This document shows positions 1 through 10,261 of a stretch of 64,000 bases of DNA, one piece after another. Every line of letters starts with the position of its first letter. Position 1 is the first letter of the stretch. The notes beneath the pieces were generated by a model. That model ran no database searches, was not told the origin of the DNA, and saw only the letters and a program-made list of their open reading frames with translations. A program made the position numbers and the translations under genes. The stretch is from Pyropia haitanensis. Its lineage: Eukaryota; Rhodophyta; Bangiophyceae; Bangiales; Bangiaceae. Where the stretch lies: assembly GCA_008729055.1 (NCBI GenBank), contig SDUX01000121.1, forward strand, positions 1-64,000, given 5' to 3'.

Positions 1-416
1 CCACCAGCGTGGCAAGGATCACCACCGCACGCTGGCGCGCCGCACCGACTGACACCTCGCAACACCCCCCAGGATCTGTGCAAGAGACGCGATTTTCCCC
101 CTTTGATCCCCCCGCGTGGAAATCCGGCACGACCCGACTCGGGCCCGTGCGTGGCGGCCGGCGGGAAAATCCGATTGCGTGATTTGAGTCTTCGAATTCT
201 GCTTCATCGCATCGCTTGTGACCCATCAAATAGTGTTGTCCATCTTTGGAAACGTGGTAGCCACGACGGCCACGCTTGTCCAGAGCTAGTGCAGCACTAT
301 TTTGCTTGGTCAAATTAACTTGCACATCTTGTAAGACTTGCCCCGTGCTCTGCCGGAGTAAGTCAAACCGGATCTGTTGGGTTAATTTGATTGTTGCGGA
401 CCTCACCCAGGACGCA
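1..416 (+). other. Leader region upstream of gag of element 1
   Basis: No convincing ORF is seen. The stretch precedes the gag ATG at 417 and should hold the untranslated leader and perhaps the primer binding site. It is not similar to the probable 3' LTR. A TGGTAGCC at about 256 is a weak primer-site candidate only. Confidence 0.4.
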
Positions 417-1295
417 ATGGACCCCCCGAATCCTGCGACTGTAAGCCCGATTAATCCGGGAACGGCCTCAACCGCACCCTCCGCGGAGTCATGGAATCAA
501 CTTACAGCGTTCGTCTCGCAGATGAGCGCCGAGCTCGAGGCTCATAAGGTTGAATTGGCGGACGCCAAGAAACAGCTGTCCGACGCCAAGGCTAAGGCCT
601 CGAGTGGAGGCGCGACGACTGCGAGGCCGAATAAGCCCGCACTGTTCTCTGGCAAGCCCGGGACAATTGAAGCATGGTGCTCGCACATGGACTCATATGT
701 GCGACTGACTGACCCTGACGAAGCGTGTCGGATCGCCTGCACCTACCTGGACGGTGAAGCGTTCACCTGGTGGCATACCTACAGTCGGACGACGGCGGTC
801 CCCGACTGGGCTACCTTTCGGGCTGCGCTCATCCGTCGCTTCAGCCCTCTGAACAAGACGCAGGCGGCGCGGGACAAGCTGCACTCATGGCGCCAAATCA
901 AGGACGTCGGGACGTTCAACAGGACTTTCCTGAGCGTCCTCTTGGACATCCCGGACATCACCGAAGCGGAAAAGATCGACCGCTATAGCCGAGGCCTGAA
1001 GCGCGACATCTGGCAGGCACTATGCCTCAAGACGTATACCGATCTTGAATCACTGATGACGGACGCCCTGCGCGTGGAAGCGGCCAAGGCTGGAGTGTCC
1101 CGTATCACCAGCAATGTTAACAGCACTTCTGGCAAGCCACCGACGATGGGCGTTGTCCCGATGGACATTTCCAGCATCAAGATCGAAAAGCTGACGCCAG
1201 ACGAACGCCAGCGCTGCATGCGCGAGGGTCTCTGCCTTCGCTGTCGCGAGAAAGGACACATGGCTAAGGACTGCCCAAAAGGCCAGCGGAACTGA
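417..1295 (+). CDS. gag: Gag polyprotein of chromovirus 1
   Basis: This is the retrotransposon nucleocapsid/capsid protein, about 292 residues from the ATG at 417 (N-terminus MDPPNPATV). The frame is open further upstream to 276, but that stretch is Cys-rich and unlike Gag, so 417 is preferred. A helical region rich in Glu/Lys/Ala (roughly residues 25-60) precedes the retrotransposon Gag core with the motif 'GEAFTWW' and an 'RRFSP' stretch. A single CCHC zinc knuckle (C-X2-C-X4-H-X4-[15 protein letters not shown]) ends the protein, as expected for RNA packaging. The stop at 1293-1295 lies just after a -1 slippery heptamer, so Gag should be the main product and Gag-Pol the minor one. Confidence 0.85.
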   Translation: MDPPNPATVSPINPGTASTAPSAESWNQLTAFVSQMSAELEAHKVELADAKKQLSDAKAKASSGGATTARPNKPALFSGKPGTIEAWCSHMDSYVRLTDPDEACRIACTYLDGEAFTWWHTYSRTTAVPDWATFRAALIRRFSPLNKTQAARDKLHSWRQIKDVGTFNRTFLSVLLDIPDITEAEKIDRYSRGLKRDIWQALCLKTYTDLESLMTDALRVEAAKAGVSRITSNVNSTSGKPPTMGVVPMDISSIKIEKLTPDERQRCMREGLCLRCREKGHMAKDCPKGQRN

Positions 1296-4200
1296 AGCAG
1301 CAACAATCCTCAACATCTGTGAAAGACGCTCCTTCGGTTCCTGAAAATATGTCGTCACCATTTGAAGGCCCGCGACTCGGGCTTCTGCTTTCTACTGCTT
1401 CTGTCAATGGAAAAGTTGTTAAGGTGCTGTTCGACGACGGATCTCCCATCAACGTCGTCTCAAGGCGCCTCGTTACCTCCTTGCATGTGAAAACGAAAGG
1501 AACGGACTTCACGGCAAGCATGCCCGATGGCCGCTCCCATGTCCTCGCTGAAACCGTTGACCCTCTTGAGATTCACATCGGACCGTACCAAGAGCGACTT
1601 CGGTTTGCTGTTTGTGAATTGAGCGCGTACGACCTCATCCTGGGAAAGAAGTGGCGCGATGACAAGGACGCCAAAATCAACAACAAGAGAAACAAGATCT
1701 CCTTCAAGTTCAACCACAAGAACATTTCTATCACTGCCTCCCTCAAGAAGCCCGAGGCTCTGATCAGTCGGCAACGCCTTGCTCGGGACCTCGTTCAAAG
1801 GTGCCCTGTTTTTGCCATCTACCTGCAGTCGGAAGATCCCTCTAGCACCTTCGACATTAACGCCATTACGATGGGACAAGGCAAAGACAAGAAAGAAGTT
1901 CAAGAGATTCTCAAAGAGTACGCTGACGTCTTCCCAGACGAGCTCCCCGACGGACTCCCTCCTGAGCGCAGTCACAAATTTAGCATCAAGCTGACCGATG
2001 ACGCCCAACCGCGTCGTAGCGGAATTTACCGACTAGCCGAATGGGAGCTCGAAGAACTCAAGACTCAACTGGCCGGCCTCATAAGGAAGGGATTCATCCA
2101 ACCAAGCACCTCACCGTGGGGCTCTTCCGTCCTCTTTGCGGCGAAGAAGGACGGTGGCTGGCGAATGTGCATCGACTACAGGGCCCTGAACAAGGCTACT
2201 ATCAAGAACGCGTACCCACTACCACGCATCGACGACATCTTTGACCAACTGCGAAAGGCCAAGTACTTTACAAAGATCGACCTCCGCTCTGGCTATCACC
2301 AGATTCGCCTTGACCCAGAAACAATACCTTTGACGGCGTTTCGAACCAAGTACGGATTCTATGAGTTCACCGTCGTACCCTTTGGTCTGACAAATGCACC
2401 CGCGGTCTTCATGAACCTAATGAACGATGTCTTCCGACCCTATCTGTACGACTTCATCTGTGTCTACCTCGACGACATCCTAGTCTACAGCGAAACTTAC
2501 GACGATCACCTCAAGCACCTACGATTAGCACTCGAGAAATTACGAGAACACAAGCTCTACGCCAAGCTGAGCAAGTGCCAGTTCGCTCGAACTACTGTGG
2601 ACTACCTTGGCCACGTCATCTCCGAGAAAGGCTTCTCTATGGAAGACTACAAGGTCCAAGCCATCCGTACGTGGGCAACACCGAGGAGCAAAAAGGATGT
2701 ACAATCTTTCCTCGGTATGGTCAACTTTTATCGAAGATTCATCAAGGGAATGGCTGCCGTAGCTACGCCGCTAACGAGGCTGACTGGGAATGTCGACTTC
2801 GAGTGGACACCCGACGCCCAGAAAGCCTTTGAGCAGCTGCAGGACCTAACGACAAGCGCACCGGTGCTAAGGCCTTTCGACAAGAGATACCCAATCTACG
2901 TGTCTACAGATGCCAGCGGGTATGCTGTGGGCGCAGTCCTTGAGCAAGATGATGGACGCGGACGGCGTCCAGTGGCGTACTTCTCGTTAACCCTCAACAT
3001 CCACGAGCAGCGCTACAGCATTCGTGAAAGAGAACTGCTTGCAGTCGTACAAGCTATCCGGCATTGGCGCTGCTACCTCTACGGAAGACCCTTTGAGGTC
3101 CACACCGACCATGAGTCCCTGAGATACCTAAGCACCCAAGAGAAGCTGAACGATCGCCAAGTCAAGTGGCTGGAGTTTCTGGACCAGTTCCAGTTCAAGA
3201 TTGTCCCAATCAAGGGCACTTCGAACCCCGTGGCTGATGCCCTTTCCAGGCAGCCACAAGATGCTCCCGACAAGCACGCCCCCAATCAAGACCTTCTTAG
3301 TCGCGTGTTGACCAAGACCATTGAAGAACTCCCCAAGAAAACTGAAATCAACAACCTCATGACCATCAACCAAAGTGATCAAGACCTTGCCACCTTAAGA
3401 CAAGAGTACGACGCGGACCCCGAGTTTGCCGACCTAGTCAAAGACCCGGTATCTCCCTACCGGCTACACATGAGGTTGTTGAAACGAGGTGACCGTACGT
3501 GTATCCCCGTCGGTACTCTACGCCAAAGACTACTCCACGACTACCATGATGTCCCGTGCCAAGGGCACATGGGAGTCAAGAAAACAACCAAGGTTATCTC
3601 TTCCAAGTACTACTGGAAGACAATGCGGAAAGACATCCAAAGATACGTACAAACATGTGATTTGTGCCAGCGGAACAAGGCTAGCACCCATTCACCTCTG
3701 GGTCACCTCAAACCCTTGGACCCCCCGAGCCAACGATGGGCAAGTGTCTCCATGGACTTTATCACGCCTCTTCCTCTGACTCCAAGAGGCCACAACGGGA
3801 TTTACGTCGTTGTCGACCGCCTCTCCAAGATGATTCGCCTCGCCCCTATGAAGCCAGACTGTACGGCGCCAGTCGCAGCTCAGCTCTACCATGATCACGT
3901 CTATCGACACCACGGACTCCCAGCTGATGTTGTCTGCGACAGGGACCGCATTTTCTTCTCCAACTTCTGGCAGTCGCTCACGGAGATTCTCAAGGTCAAG
4001 ATCAAGGCCTCTTCAGCGTACCACCCGCAAACCGACGGACAAACTGAGATCATGAACAAGAAGATCGAAGAAATCCTGCGAAACTTTGTCAACCATCACC
4101 AAGGCGATTGGGACCTCTTTCTGGTTGCTGCCGAAGTAGCCTACAACCGGTCGCCAAATGCTGTTACAACGTACTCCCCTTTCTTCCTGAACTACGGATT

Positions 4201-4810
4201 CGAACCTAAGACGGTACCAATGGACATCCTCGAAAACTCAGAGTCAAGCATGCCTGCAGTGTCTGACTGGCTAAGCGGTCTCCAACATGCTCAAGAGACT
4301 GCCATCTCAGCCATCAAGAGTGCAAATGAGGCGCGCTCGGCGTACGCAAATCGCCATCGCCGACCTTGCAAGATCGCCGTGGACGATCTGGTGCTACTAA
4401 GCACCAAACACCTTATGCCAGATGCTTTCCAAGGCGCTCGCAAGCTGATGCCTAAGTACTCAGGACCGTACCGCGTCACTGAGAGTATCAACGATGTGAC
4501 GTTCCGCCTGGATCTTCCCCAAGCGGTGCTCGATCGCAAGGTTCACAACGCCTTTCATGCGAGCTTGCTGAAGCCGTACCGCGCTGATCCTTATGGCCGA
4601 CTTCCTCCCGTTCCACCTCCGGTGGCATTTCCGGACGGTTCTGTCGAGTACGAAGTCGACTCCATCATAAGGTCACGAAAGCGCCGTGGACGACTACAGT
4701 ACCTGGTCAAGTGGAAAGGCTGTGACGTCAGCGAGAACTCCTGGCTGACCAAGCAAGACCTTGCGAACGCACCTGAGGTGTTGGACGCTTTCCTGCGCCG
4801 CGCGTCGTAA
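1268..4810 (+). CDS. pol: Pol polyprotein of chromovirus 1 (PR-RT-RH-INT-chromodomain)
   Basis: About 1180 residues, open from 1268 in the -1 frame and probably made as Gag-Pol; the first internal ATG is at 1349. An aspartic protease has the variant motif [11 protein letters not shown] near nt 1430. The reverse transcriptase has YLDDILVYS at about 2465-2490. RNase H starts with [10 protein letters not shown] near 2905. Integrase has an H-H-C-C zinc finger ([11 protein letters not shown] ... CDLCQ, about 3535-3670) and the DDE triad in VSMDFI, VCDRDR and HPQTDGQTE (about 3750-4040). A C-terminal chromodomain (about 4645-4795; [15 protein letters not shown]) would target insertion to marked chromatin. 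No frameshift or stop interrupts it. Confidence 0.9.
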   Translation, partial: GLPKRPAELKQQQSSTSVKDAPSVPENMSSPFEGPRLGLLLSTASVNGKVVKVLFDDGSPINVVSRRLVTSLHVKTKGTDFTASMPDGRSHVLAETVDPLEIHIGPYQERLRFAVCELSAYDLILGKKWRDDKDAKINNKRNKISFKFNHKNISITASLKKPEALISRQRLARDLVQRCPVFAIYLQSEDPSSTFDINAITMGQGKDKKEVQEILKEYADVFPDELPDGLPPERSHKFSIKLTDDAQPRRSGIYRLAEWELEELKTQLAGLIRKGFIQPSTSPWGSSVLFAAKKDGGWRMCIDYRALNKATIKNAYPLPRIDDIFDQLRKAKYFTKIDLRSGYHQIRLDPETIPLTAFRTKYGFYEFTVVPFGLTNAPAVFMNLMNDVFRPYLYDFICVYLDDILVYSETYDDHLKHLRLALEKLREHKLYAKLSKCQFARTTVDYLGHVISEKGFSMEDYKVQAIRTWATPRSKKDVQSFLGMVNFYRRFIKGMAAVATPLTRLTGNVDFEWTPDAQKAFEQLQDLTTSAPVLRPFDKRYPIYVSTDASGYAVGAVLEQDDGRGRRPVAYFSLTLNIHEQRYSIRERELLAVVQAIRHWRCYLYGRPFEVHTDHESLRYLSTQEKLNDRQVKWLEFLDQFQFKIVPIKGTSNPVADALSRQPQDAPDKHAPNQDLLSRVLTKTIEELPKKTEINNLMTINQSDQDLATLRQEYDADPEFADLVKDPVSPYRLHMRLLKRGDRTCIPVGTLRQRLLHDYHDVPCQGHMGVKKTTKVISSKYYWKTMRKDIQRYVQTCDLCQRNKASTHSPLGHLKPLDPPSQRWASVSMDFITPLPLTPRGHNGIYVVVDRLSKMIRLAPMKPDCTAPVAAQLYHDHVYRHHGLPADVVCDRDRIFFSNFWQSLTEILKVKIKASSAYHPQTDGQTEIMNKKIEEILRNFVNHHQGDWDLFLVAAEVAYNRSPNAVTTYSPFFLNYGFEPKTVPMDILENSESSMPAVSDWLSGLQHAQETAISAIKSANEARSAYANRHRRPCKIAVDDLVLLSTKHLMPDAFQGARKLMPKYSGPYRVTESINDVTFRLDLPQAVLDRKVHNAFHASLLKPYRADPYGRLPPVPPPVAFPDGSVEYEVDSIIRSRKRRGRLQYLVKWKGCDVSENSWLTKQDLANAPEVLDAFLRRAS
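1274..1280 (+). promoter_or_regulatory. Programmed -1 ribosomal frameshift heptamer (element 1)
   Basis: The heptamer CCCAAAA is phased C CCA AAA in the gag frame, the canonical X XXY YYZ arrangement. The pol frame is -1 relative to gag and is open from 1268, so a slip here reads straight into Pol. No strong hairpin was recognised downstream. Confidence 0.65.
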
Positions 4811-4821
4811 GGGGGGGGAGG

Positions 4822-5201
4822 TGTAAGGATATGCCCCTTAAATCCCCAAGACTGGAGCCTAGGGGATAAGGACTGGGGCCTCTCCTTCCCTGTCCTTCTC
4901 AGCCAACTCCTTCCAAGACGCATCAACTCCAAAGTAATCTGGGGCATGCCGCGGTGTCCGTCCGATAATCTACTACTAACGGACGGTCAGCACGGGAGCC
5001 GCGGATTGGCTAACCGACACTACCCTGACTCATCTGCCGACGGGTACAGTCTCCAACGGACCAACGGACTAACGGACCAAAAGACGAGCCACATCTCTGA
5101 CGCGTCAGCAAGCCGGAACAATCTCCCCGTGGACCAATGGGAGCGACAAGACTTGCTGACCCACGGGAGATATTCGACCCGAAGACTGGCGTCTGCTTAC
5201 A
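4822..5201 (+). repeat. Probable 3' LTR of chromovirus 1
   Basis: It begins TGTAAG immediately after the polypurine tract at 4809-4821 (AAGGGGGGGGAGG) and ends CTTACA, giving perfect 6-bp inverted termini of the usual TG...CA type. The length of 380 bp is ordinary for chromoviruses. The paired 5' copy is not in the window, so the right boundary rests on the termini alone. Confidence 0.5.
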
Positions 5202-6505
5202 CGCCTCTGAGGCTTTTCGGGTCGAATGGCGCGTGGGGCCAGCCGCGCGGCGCTACGAGCGCCGCACACCGTCCCCCCCCCGTTTGGGGCTTTCTGGTGG
5301 GGCGCCTTGGGGCGCACACGCCCACCCTTGCTTTGTTCTGAGAGCCCATGCTTTGTTTTGAGAGCTTTGGTGCCGTCCACCGGCACGACGGGCAATCGCA
5401 TGCTTTGGGGCACCCTGGGTGCCCCCCTGGGGGTATATAATGCGTGAGTGTGGGCGCCACCGGGAGAGACCTCGGGGGAACAACGACAGACAGAGACACA
5501 AAGACCTCCTGTACCTTCGACCCCCTCGACCCTCACCGACGTCACGCCCATCCTCTTCCCCACCCCCATCACCGTCATCCCACCCGTCACCTTCCCCGCG
5601 CCCGGCATCCTCATTGGCTTGCACGGGTTGCTGACACCGGCACCAGTACGTTGAGGGCTGCCCGTGTGTGGGTGGTGCCTCACACTCCGGGACTCAAGTT
5701 GAGTCACCAAAATGACGTTACGGTGCCCAGAGTCGGGGATCGTCGGCGTGGGAGCACGGGACACAACCGCCCCTCCGCTTACGCGACGAAAGCGGTGAGG
5801 GGTCGTTACTCCGCGTCCCCGTCCGAACTCCGGACGCTCACCTTGTCGCCCCGCGAACCTCGGAGTACGAGGGGGAGTCGATGAGACGGCCCGAAGTCAC
5901 GGTGCCGTAGGGGGAGAGAAACCAACTCAGTTTCCTCACCAAAGGAGGGGACTCCGAGTCGATGTCCTCTCCCCCGCTGATCCACCAACTGTAGCAGTAC
6001 GGCTACGTCGACCCACAACTTGTGGGGGCGGAACACGCACGCTCGGGTCCCAACTTGGAACACCGGAAGCAACCCGTGCAACACCAACACGCGACTTGCG
6101 TGTGACGAGTGGCCGACTCGCCAAGGCACGAACAAGATGTGTCGGAGCCAGACGGAGTTTACTTGGCAGCCAAGGGGGGCCCTCCCCGCCTTGCTGTCCC
6201 GCGCATATAACCCCTCGTGTGCACGCATGCGCGCGCACACCCCTCGCAAAACACGCAAAAAATGAACACTCAGACCACCCAATAAAAAGGCTCCACAATC
6301 AAAGCAAGCAAGCGTAGAAATCCGTCTGGCTCCCGCGCAAAAATCCCCAAGATACGAACCACTGCAATACTCTGCAAATGGGGTGCCGAAAGTCCCAGTC
6401 GGAATTTCGAGCTGAAATCGGAATATTTCACTCATGGGTCGGGTGAAATCCAATCTCAATTCTGAGCCACTTGCTCCGAATATTCAAACCCAGATTCGGG
6501 GTTTG
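5202..6505. other. Intergenic stretch with two TATA-like sites, no recognised gene
   Basis: No convincing coding region is seen. TATA-like boxes lie at about 5433 (GTATATAATG) and 6204 (GCATATAACC). The first is preceded by short direct repeats of GCTTTGTTCTGAGAG type, an arrangement like an LTR promoter, so old LTR fragments are possible. The part from about 6281 is richer in A/T and lies just 3' of the Fanzor-like gene. Confidence 0.4.
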
Positions 6506-9500
6506 TCACACCCACCACCCGCGCTGCACGCCGCTCGGCCGGCCGGTGCGGCCGCGCACGCCACGGCGCCGCCCGCACTCACGCGTGCCGCGGGGCACTT
6601 GCGGCGGAGACGCGGGCGTCGGGAACACCAGCGCCAGCCGCGAGTGACAGCCGTCGCATGCTTGGCTCGTGTTCCGCTCGGGCACGTCCACCGTCCAGCA
6701 CAGGTGTCGCAGGCGACGCGTCAGGTGCAACGCCCCGCCGCGCGTCGCAGCGTCGCCAATCGCCACCGCCACGACAGCCCCATCCACCACACGGCGTAAG
6801 CGGCCGCCGGTCAGTTCGCGCGCCACCTGCGCAGCAAACCTCCCGCGCTGCAGCACTGCGTGCAGCCGCGCCGTACGCAGACCGCGCGTTCCCTCCGCGC
6901 CCCACAGGTCTCCGTACAGCGCCTGAGTGCGGGCGGCCAGCCACGCGCGCGACGCGACGCGCACCGCTTCTGGGTCTGCCACGGAAATCGAAGCGTGCTC
7001 GGTCACTTGCTCGGGCGTCCGCACGCCCGCAGTGTCACCCAGCTGCGTGATGCGCTCCACAGCCGCCGCGCGATGGGCTGCCACCGCGCGCGCCGTCATG
7101 CCATTGCCACACGCCTCATGATACCGGCCCCGTGACAGTGTGTACACGGCGCCCGCAGGGGAGGGGGCACCGTGCCCGCGACTGGCGTGCGTCGCCGCGC
7201 GTACGCGGCCGGCCAGGCCACGCAGCGCAGCCGCGTACGCCTCCGCCGCAGTGCAGTCAGCCTCCATGGCGCCCGCACGGTCCACTCGGTACGCTTCCAA
7301 GGGCGCGCGGCCGCCGTCGACGTCGGCCGCCACGACCCCGCGCGTCGACCGCGGCAGGCACGCCCTTGCCACGCGCACCGCCGCGTGCCGAGGCACGCGC
7401 CACCGGCGGCGCCCGGTCGCCGCCAGCAGTCCGCCCACGGCGGCGCAGAGCTCGACGCGGCCGTCTCGCCGTGCACGCCGCGCGGGGCCACGCACGCGGC
7501 GCACACAGCGGCGCGTTGCGTGCCTCTCGTCAGCGACTGCCATCGCGCCGGGCGCTGCGGGCGCGGACGGGCTGCCCCGACTGCCGGGCGATCGTGCGGT
7601 ACGCGCTGCCGCAGTCGCTTGCGACGCAGCCGCACTGCCGTCGCGGGTCGTCCCGCCCCCAGCCCCCGCCACCTCTTCGACACGCCGCCGCTGAGCTGAG
7701 GGTGATCGCGCACCCGTGTCTTCTCCCGCCCTCGGCCGCGTACGGCGCTCCCCAGTGCGCCCGCGGGGTGCCTTCAGCGGTACCACCGCCGGTGCGATCC
7801 CGGCCGCCGCGTCGGCCGCCGCCTCCACCGCCGCCGTAGCCGACGCAGAGAGGCCGGTCACACGCGTCACAACGGCGTCGACCGCCAATGCGGCTCGCAG
7901 TAGCGCGTCATTGGCCACCAGCCGCGCGCGCTCCAGCCGCTGCGCCCAGATTCGAGGGCGCGGTGCCCACGCGGCGGCCTTTGGGCCACTTGACACCGCC
8001 GTCAGGACCGCGCGGACGCCGGGATCCGCCGACACAATCGTGAGCGTCTTGACATCAGCCACCAGGCAACCCTGCTTCTCCAGCTGTGTCGTTGGCGAGC
8101 CCGCCAGCCGCGGACGCACGCGCGCACCATCACGCCGCCGCGTCGCTGCCGCCACGTCGGACGCCTCCGCTTCCGCAGGCGTCGCCGGGCGCGACACAGA
8201 GAACGCCACGCAAACGCCGTCGGTTGTCAGGTTTGCTCCGACAACGCGTGTGCCTCCCGCAAGTGGCGGGCCTGGCAGTCGCGCCGCGAGCGCGGCCGCG
8301 CCCGACTTTTTTACCGCCGCCCGCCACTCCTTGTCGCTCACGCGCAGGCCGTTCACCAGGCGGCTGAGTCGCGCCCTTGTCAGCGTGCCGTGCATGTGCA
8401 GCGGTGCGGCCTTGCCGGGGATGAGCGCAAAAGGCCGGCGCACTTCCTCCTGCTGCACGGCCAGCAGGAACGGAAAGTACGCCCACCACCGCGACGACAC
8501 TGCCGCGGCGCCGCCGGTTGGGAAGAGCGCCGCTGGCCCTGAGGCCGCCTGCACGGAGGCGCTGCCGGTGTCGGCCGCCGGTGGCCCCTCTCCAGACGTC
8601 GTGGGCTGCACCCGCCCTCGCAGCGCCGCAATGGAACCCAGCACGGCTGTTCGTGCCGCAGCGTCAGGCACCGCCGACTCGAACCTGGTCGCCGCAGCCC
8701 CAGTCGGCGCGTCCAGAGCGCGCGCAAAGCACCAGCACGCGGTTGCAAACACGCCGCGTCGCCCGTCGCTGCCCCGCGGGCCAACGGCCGCGGGCGCCCC
8801 GTCCGTCACCTTGCCCGCCAGGCCCCGGAGCGCGCGCTCGACGCGCGCCGCCGTTGTGCGCGCGAACCGCGTGACCGTGGGCGTCCACTGCGCGCGGTCA
8901 TTCTTCCCCGGCAGGTGCTTGTGGCACGGCGCGTCCAGCGCGGGCGCGAGGTCCGTCAGCGCTGTTTGCGTCGCAGCCACCAGGGCGGGTACCGCGCCGC
9001 GCACGCGCGCCCCGGGGGGCGCGACGGCAGGCAGCACCAACCTCGCGTACGCAGGGCCGCTCAGCTTGTTCTCGCGTGCCCGCCCACACGCCGCGCACTC
9101 GACCGTCCTTGGCAGCGTACCGCCTTCCGCACCACGGCAGCTGACCGCGTTACTGGCCCAGTGCCAATAGTCGGTCCAGCCCGCGGGCGTCGACGGGAGC
9201 GCGCCTGCCCAGCCCGCCGCCCCGACCGCGGCGTACAGGCGGTGGGCGGTGTTCAGCCACAGCAGGCGCAAGCTAAAGTCGAACTGCGTATGGTGGCGCG
9301 ACACGGCCTCAAACTCCGCGCTCAGCGCCGCGGATGTTGCCGCCCACGCGGCCGCGGCCGCCGGCAGCGGCGGCGGCTCGGCCGGAGGCGCCAGCGCGCG
9401 CACAAGCACCGTCAGCGGCACCGTCACCGTCGTCGTCACGGTCGCACGGTTCGCGTACGGGTCCGTCACAGCCGGGTCTTCGCCGCGGTCGTACACGTGC

Positions 9501-10261
9501 GGGTTCGTCGTACCGCCGAACGCTTTCGCAGGGCACGCCGCCGACCTCGTCGCGTGCGCTCGGCTCCGGCAGCGCGCGCAGGCGCGAGGGAGTCTTTCTA
9601 CGGCGGTGCCCGCGCTCGTGACGCCTGCCGCGGCCGACCATCGCTTCTCGACGTCGGCAGAGCGGCGCGGGAGGCCGCGCGCCGTGCCGCTCACCAGCGG
9701 TGCCGCCCGCGTCGCGCGAAAGGCCAGCCGCGACGCGGCGTCCCCGTCGTGCGCCCGCGCGTGCACCCACGCGGTCGCTGTGGCCACCGCAGCCGCTACG
9801 GCTTCTGCGACCGCGTCAGCCGTCGTCAAAGCCGCGGTTCGCAGCGCTGCCTCCGAGGTCGTGCGGGGGACGGCAGCGGTACCGCCGGCGGTCGCCGCCG
9901 ACGGTCGCGGCGGGTCAGAGGGCGCGTAAGCGGCCGCGTCGACGGCGCCCGACGCGGCGCGCAGCGCGTTGATGACAGCAACGAGGTCTGCTTCGGGAGT
10001 GCCATCGCGCACCGCGGTAGACACCGCCGTGACGTGCGCCAACACCCTCTTCAGGCGCCACCGCTTGATGCACAATGCCTCCAGCATGAAAGTGCGCTCG
10101 TCAGGTGGCGGCGCTTGCGCCGACCGCGGGGAACTGTCAGGCGCGGCACTGCCCGCGGCCACGCCCGATGCGGCGGTCGACATGGCGTCCTCCTCCGCGT
10201 CGCTGCCGTCCCCGCCATCGATGTCACTACCGTAGTCTGATGGCGTAAACGCCTCCATCAT
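6506..10261 (-). CDS. Fanzor-like protein (eukaryotic TnpB-family RNA-guided nuclease homologue)
   Basis: 1251 residues from the ATG at 10261; a second ATG follows directly and an acidic N-terminus comes next. The frame is open further upstream to 10660, but that part looks non-coding. Family landmarks in order: a TTDGVCVAFSV strand block, the RuvC-I strand SADPGVRAVLT with catalytic Asp near residue 746 (nt 8024-8026), the YTLSRGRYHEACGNG block, the AIGDA strand, and the RuvC-III/zinc-ribbon region VPERNTSQACDGCHSRL near residue 1200. In Fanzor proteins these form a RuvC nuclease guided by an RNA from the 3' side of the gene. The usual second Cys pair and the W-x-R-D-x-N-A-A end are not seen; the C-terminus is Arg/Gly-rich instead. 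A GTGAGT lies there, so splicing or decay are both possible. No terminal inverted repeats were recognised. Confidence 0.75.
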   Translation of the reverse strand: MMEAFTPSDYGSDIDGGDGSDAEEDAMSTAASGVAAGSAAPDSSPRSAQAPPPDERTFMLEALCIKRWRLKRVLAHVTAVSTAVRDGTPEADLVAVINALRAASGAVDAAAYAPSDPPRPSAATAGGTAAVPRTTSEAALRTAALTTADAVAEAVAAAVATATAWVHARAHDGDAASRLAFRATRAAPLVSGTARGLPRRSADVEKRWSAAAGVTSAGTAVERLPRACARCRSRAHATRSAACPAKAFGGTTNPHVYDRGEDPAVTDPYANRATVTTTVTVPLTVLVRALAPPAEPPPLPAAAAAWAATSAALSAEFEAVSRHHTQFDFSLRLLWLNTAHRLYAAVGAAGWAGALPSTPAGWTDYWHWASNAVSCRGAEGGTLPRTVECAACGRARENKLSGPAYARLVLPAVAPPGARVRGAVPALVAATQTALTDLAPALDAPCHKHLPGKNDRAQWTPTVTRFARTTAARVERALRGLAGKVTDGAPAAVGPRGSDGRRGVFATACWCFARALDAPTGAAATRFESAVPDAAARTAVLGSIAALRGRVQPTTSGEGPPAADTGSASVQAASGPAALFPTGGAAAVSSRWWAYFPFLLAVQQEEVRRPFALIPGKAAPLHMHGTLTRARLSRLVNGLRVSDKEWRAAVKKSGAAALAARLPGPPLAGGTRVVGANLTTDGVCVAFSVSRPATPAEAEASDVAAATRRRDGARVRPRLAGSPTTQLEKQGCLVADVKTLTIVSADPGVRAVLTAVSSGPKAAAWAPRPRIWAQRLERARLVANDALLRAALAVDAVVTRVTGLSASATAAVEAAADAAAGIAPAVVPLKAPRGRTGERRTRPRAGEDTGARSPSAQRRRVEEVAGAGGGTTRDGSAAASQATAAARTARSPGSRGSPSAPAAPGAMAVADERHATRRCVRRVRGPARRARRDGRVELCAAVGGLLAATGRRRWRVPRHAAVRVARACLPRSTRGVVAADVDGGRAPLEAYRVDRAGAMEADCTAAEAYAAALRGLAGRVRAATHASRGHGAPSPAGAVYTLSRGRYHEACGNGMTARAVAAHRAAAVERITQLGDTAGVRTPEQVTEHASISVADPEAVRVASRAWLAARTQALYGDLWGAEGTRGLRTARLHAVLQRGRFAAQVARELTGGRLRRVVDGAVVAVAIGDAATRGGALHLTRRLRHLCWTVDVPERNTSQACDGCHSRLALVFPTPASPPQVPRGTRECGRRRGVRGRTGRPSGVQRGWWV

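Larger units (their letters stand above)
1..5201 (+). mobile_element. Ty3/gypsy chromovirus 1, 5' end outside window
   Basis: The element has an intact gag (417-1295), an intact pol in the -1 frame (to 4810), a polypurine tract (4809-4821) and a probable 3' LTR (4822-5201). The order protease, reverse transcriptase, RNase H, integrase, chromodomain places it among chromoviruses. Bases 1-416 do not resemble the sequence after 4822, so the 5' LTR is either upstream of the window or lost. Both ORFs are free of stops, which suggests a fairly young copy. Confidence 0.85.

Noticed and set aside
276..416. Longer N-terminus of Gag 1
   Set aside because: Cys-rich, unlike Gag, and the ATG at 417 opens a typical Gag start.
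1..416. 5' LTR of element 1
   Set aside because: No similarity to the sequence following the polypurine tract at 4822.
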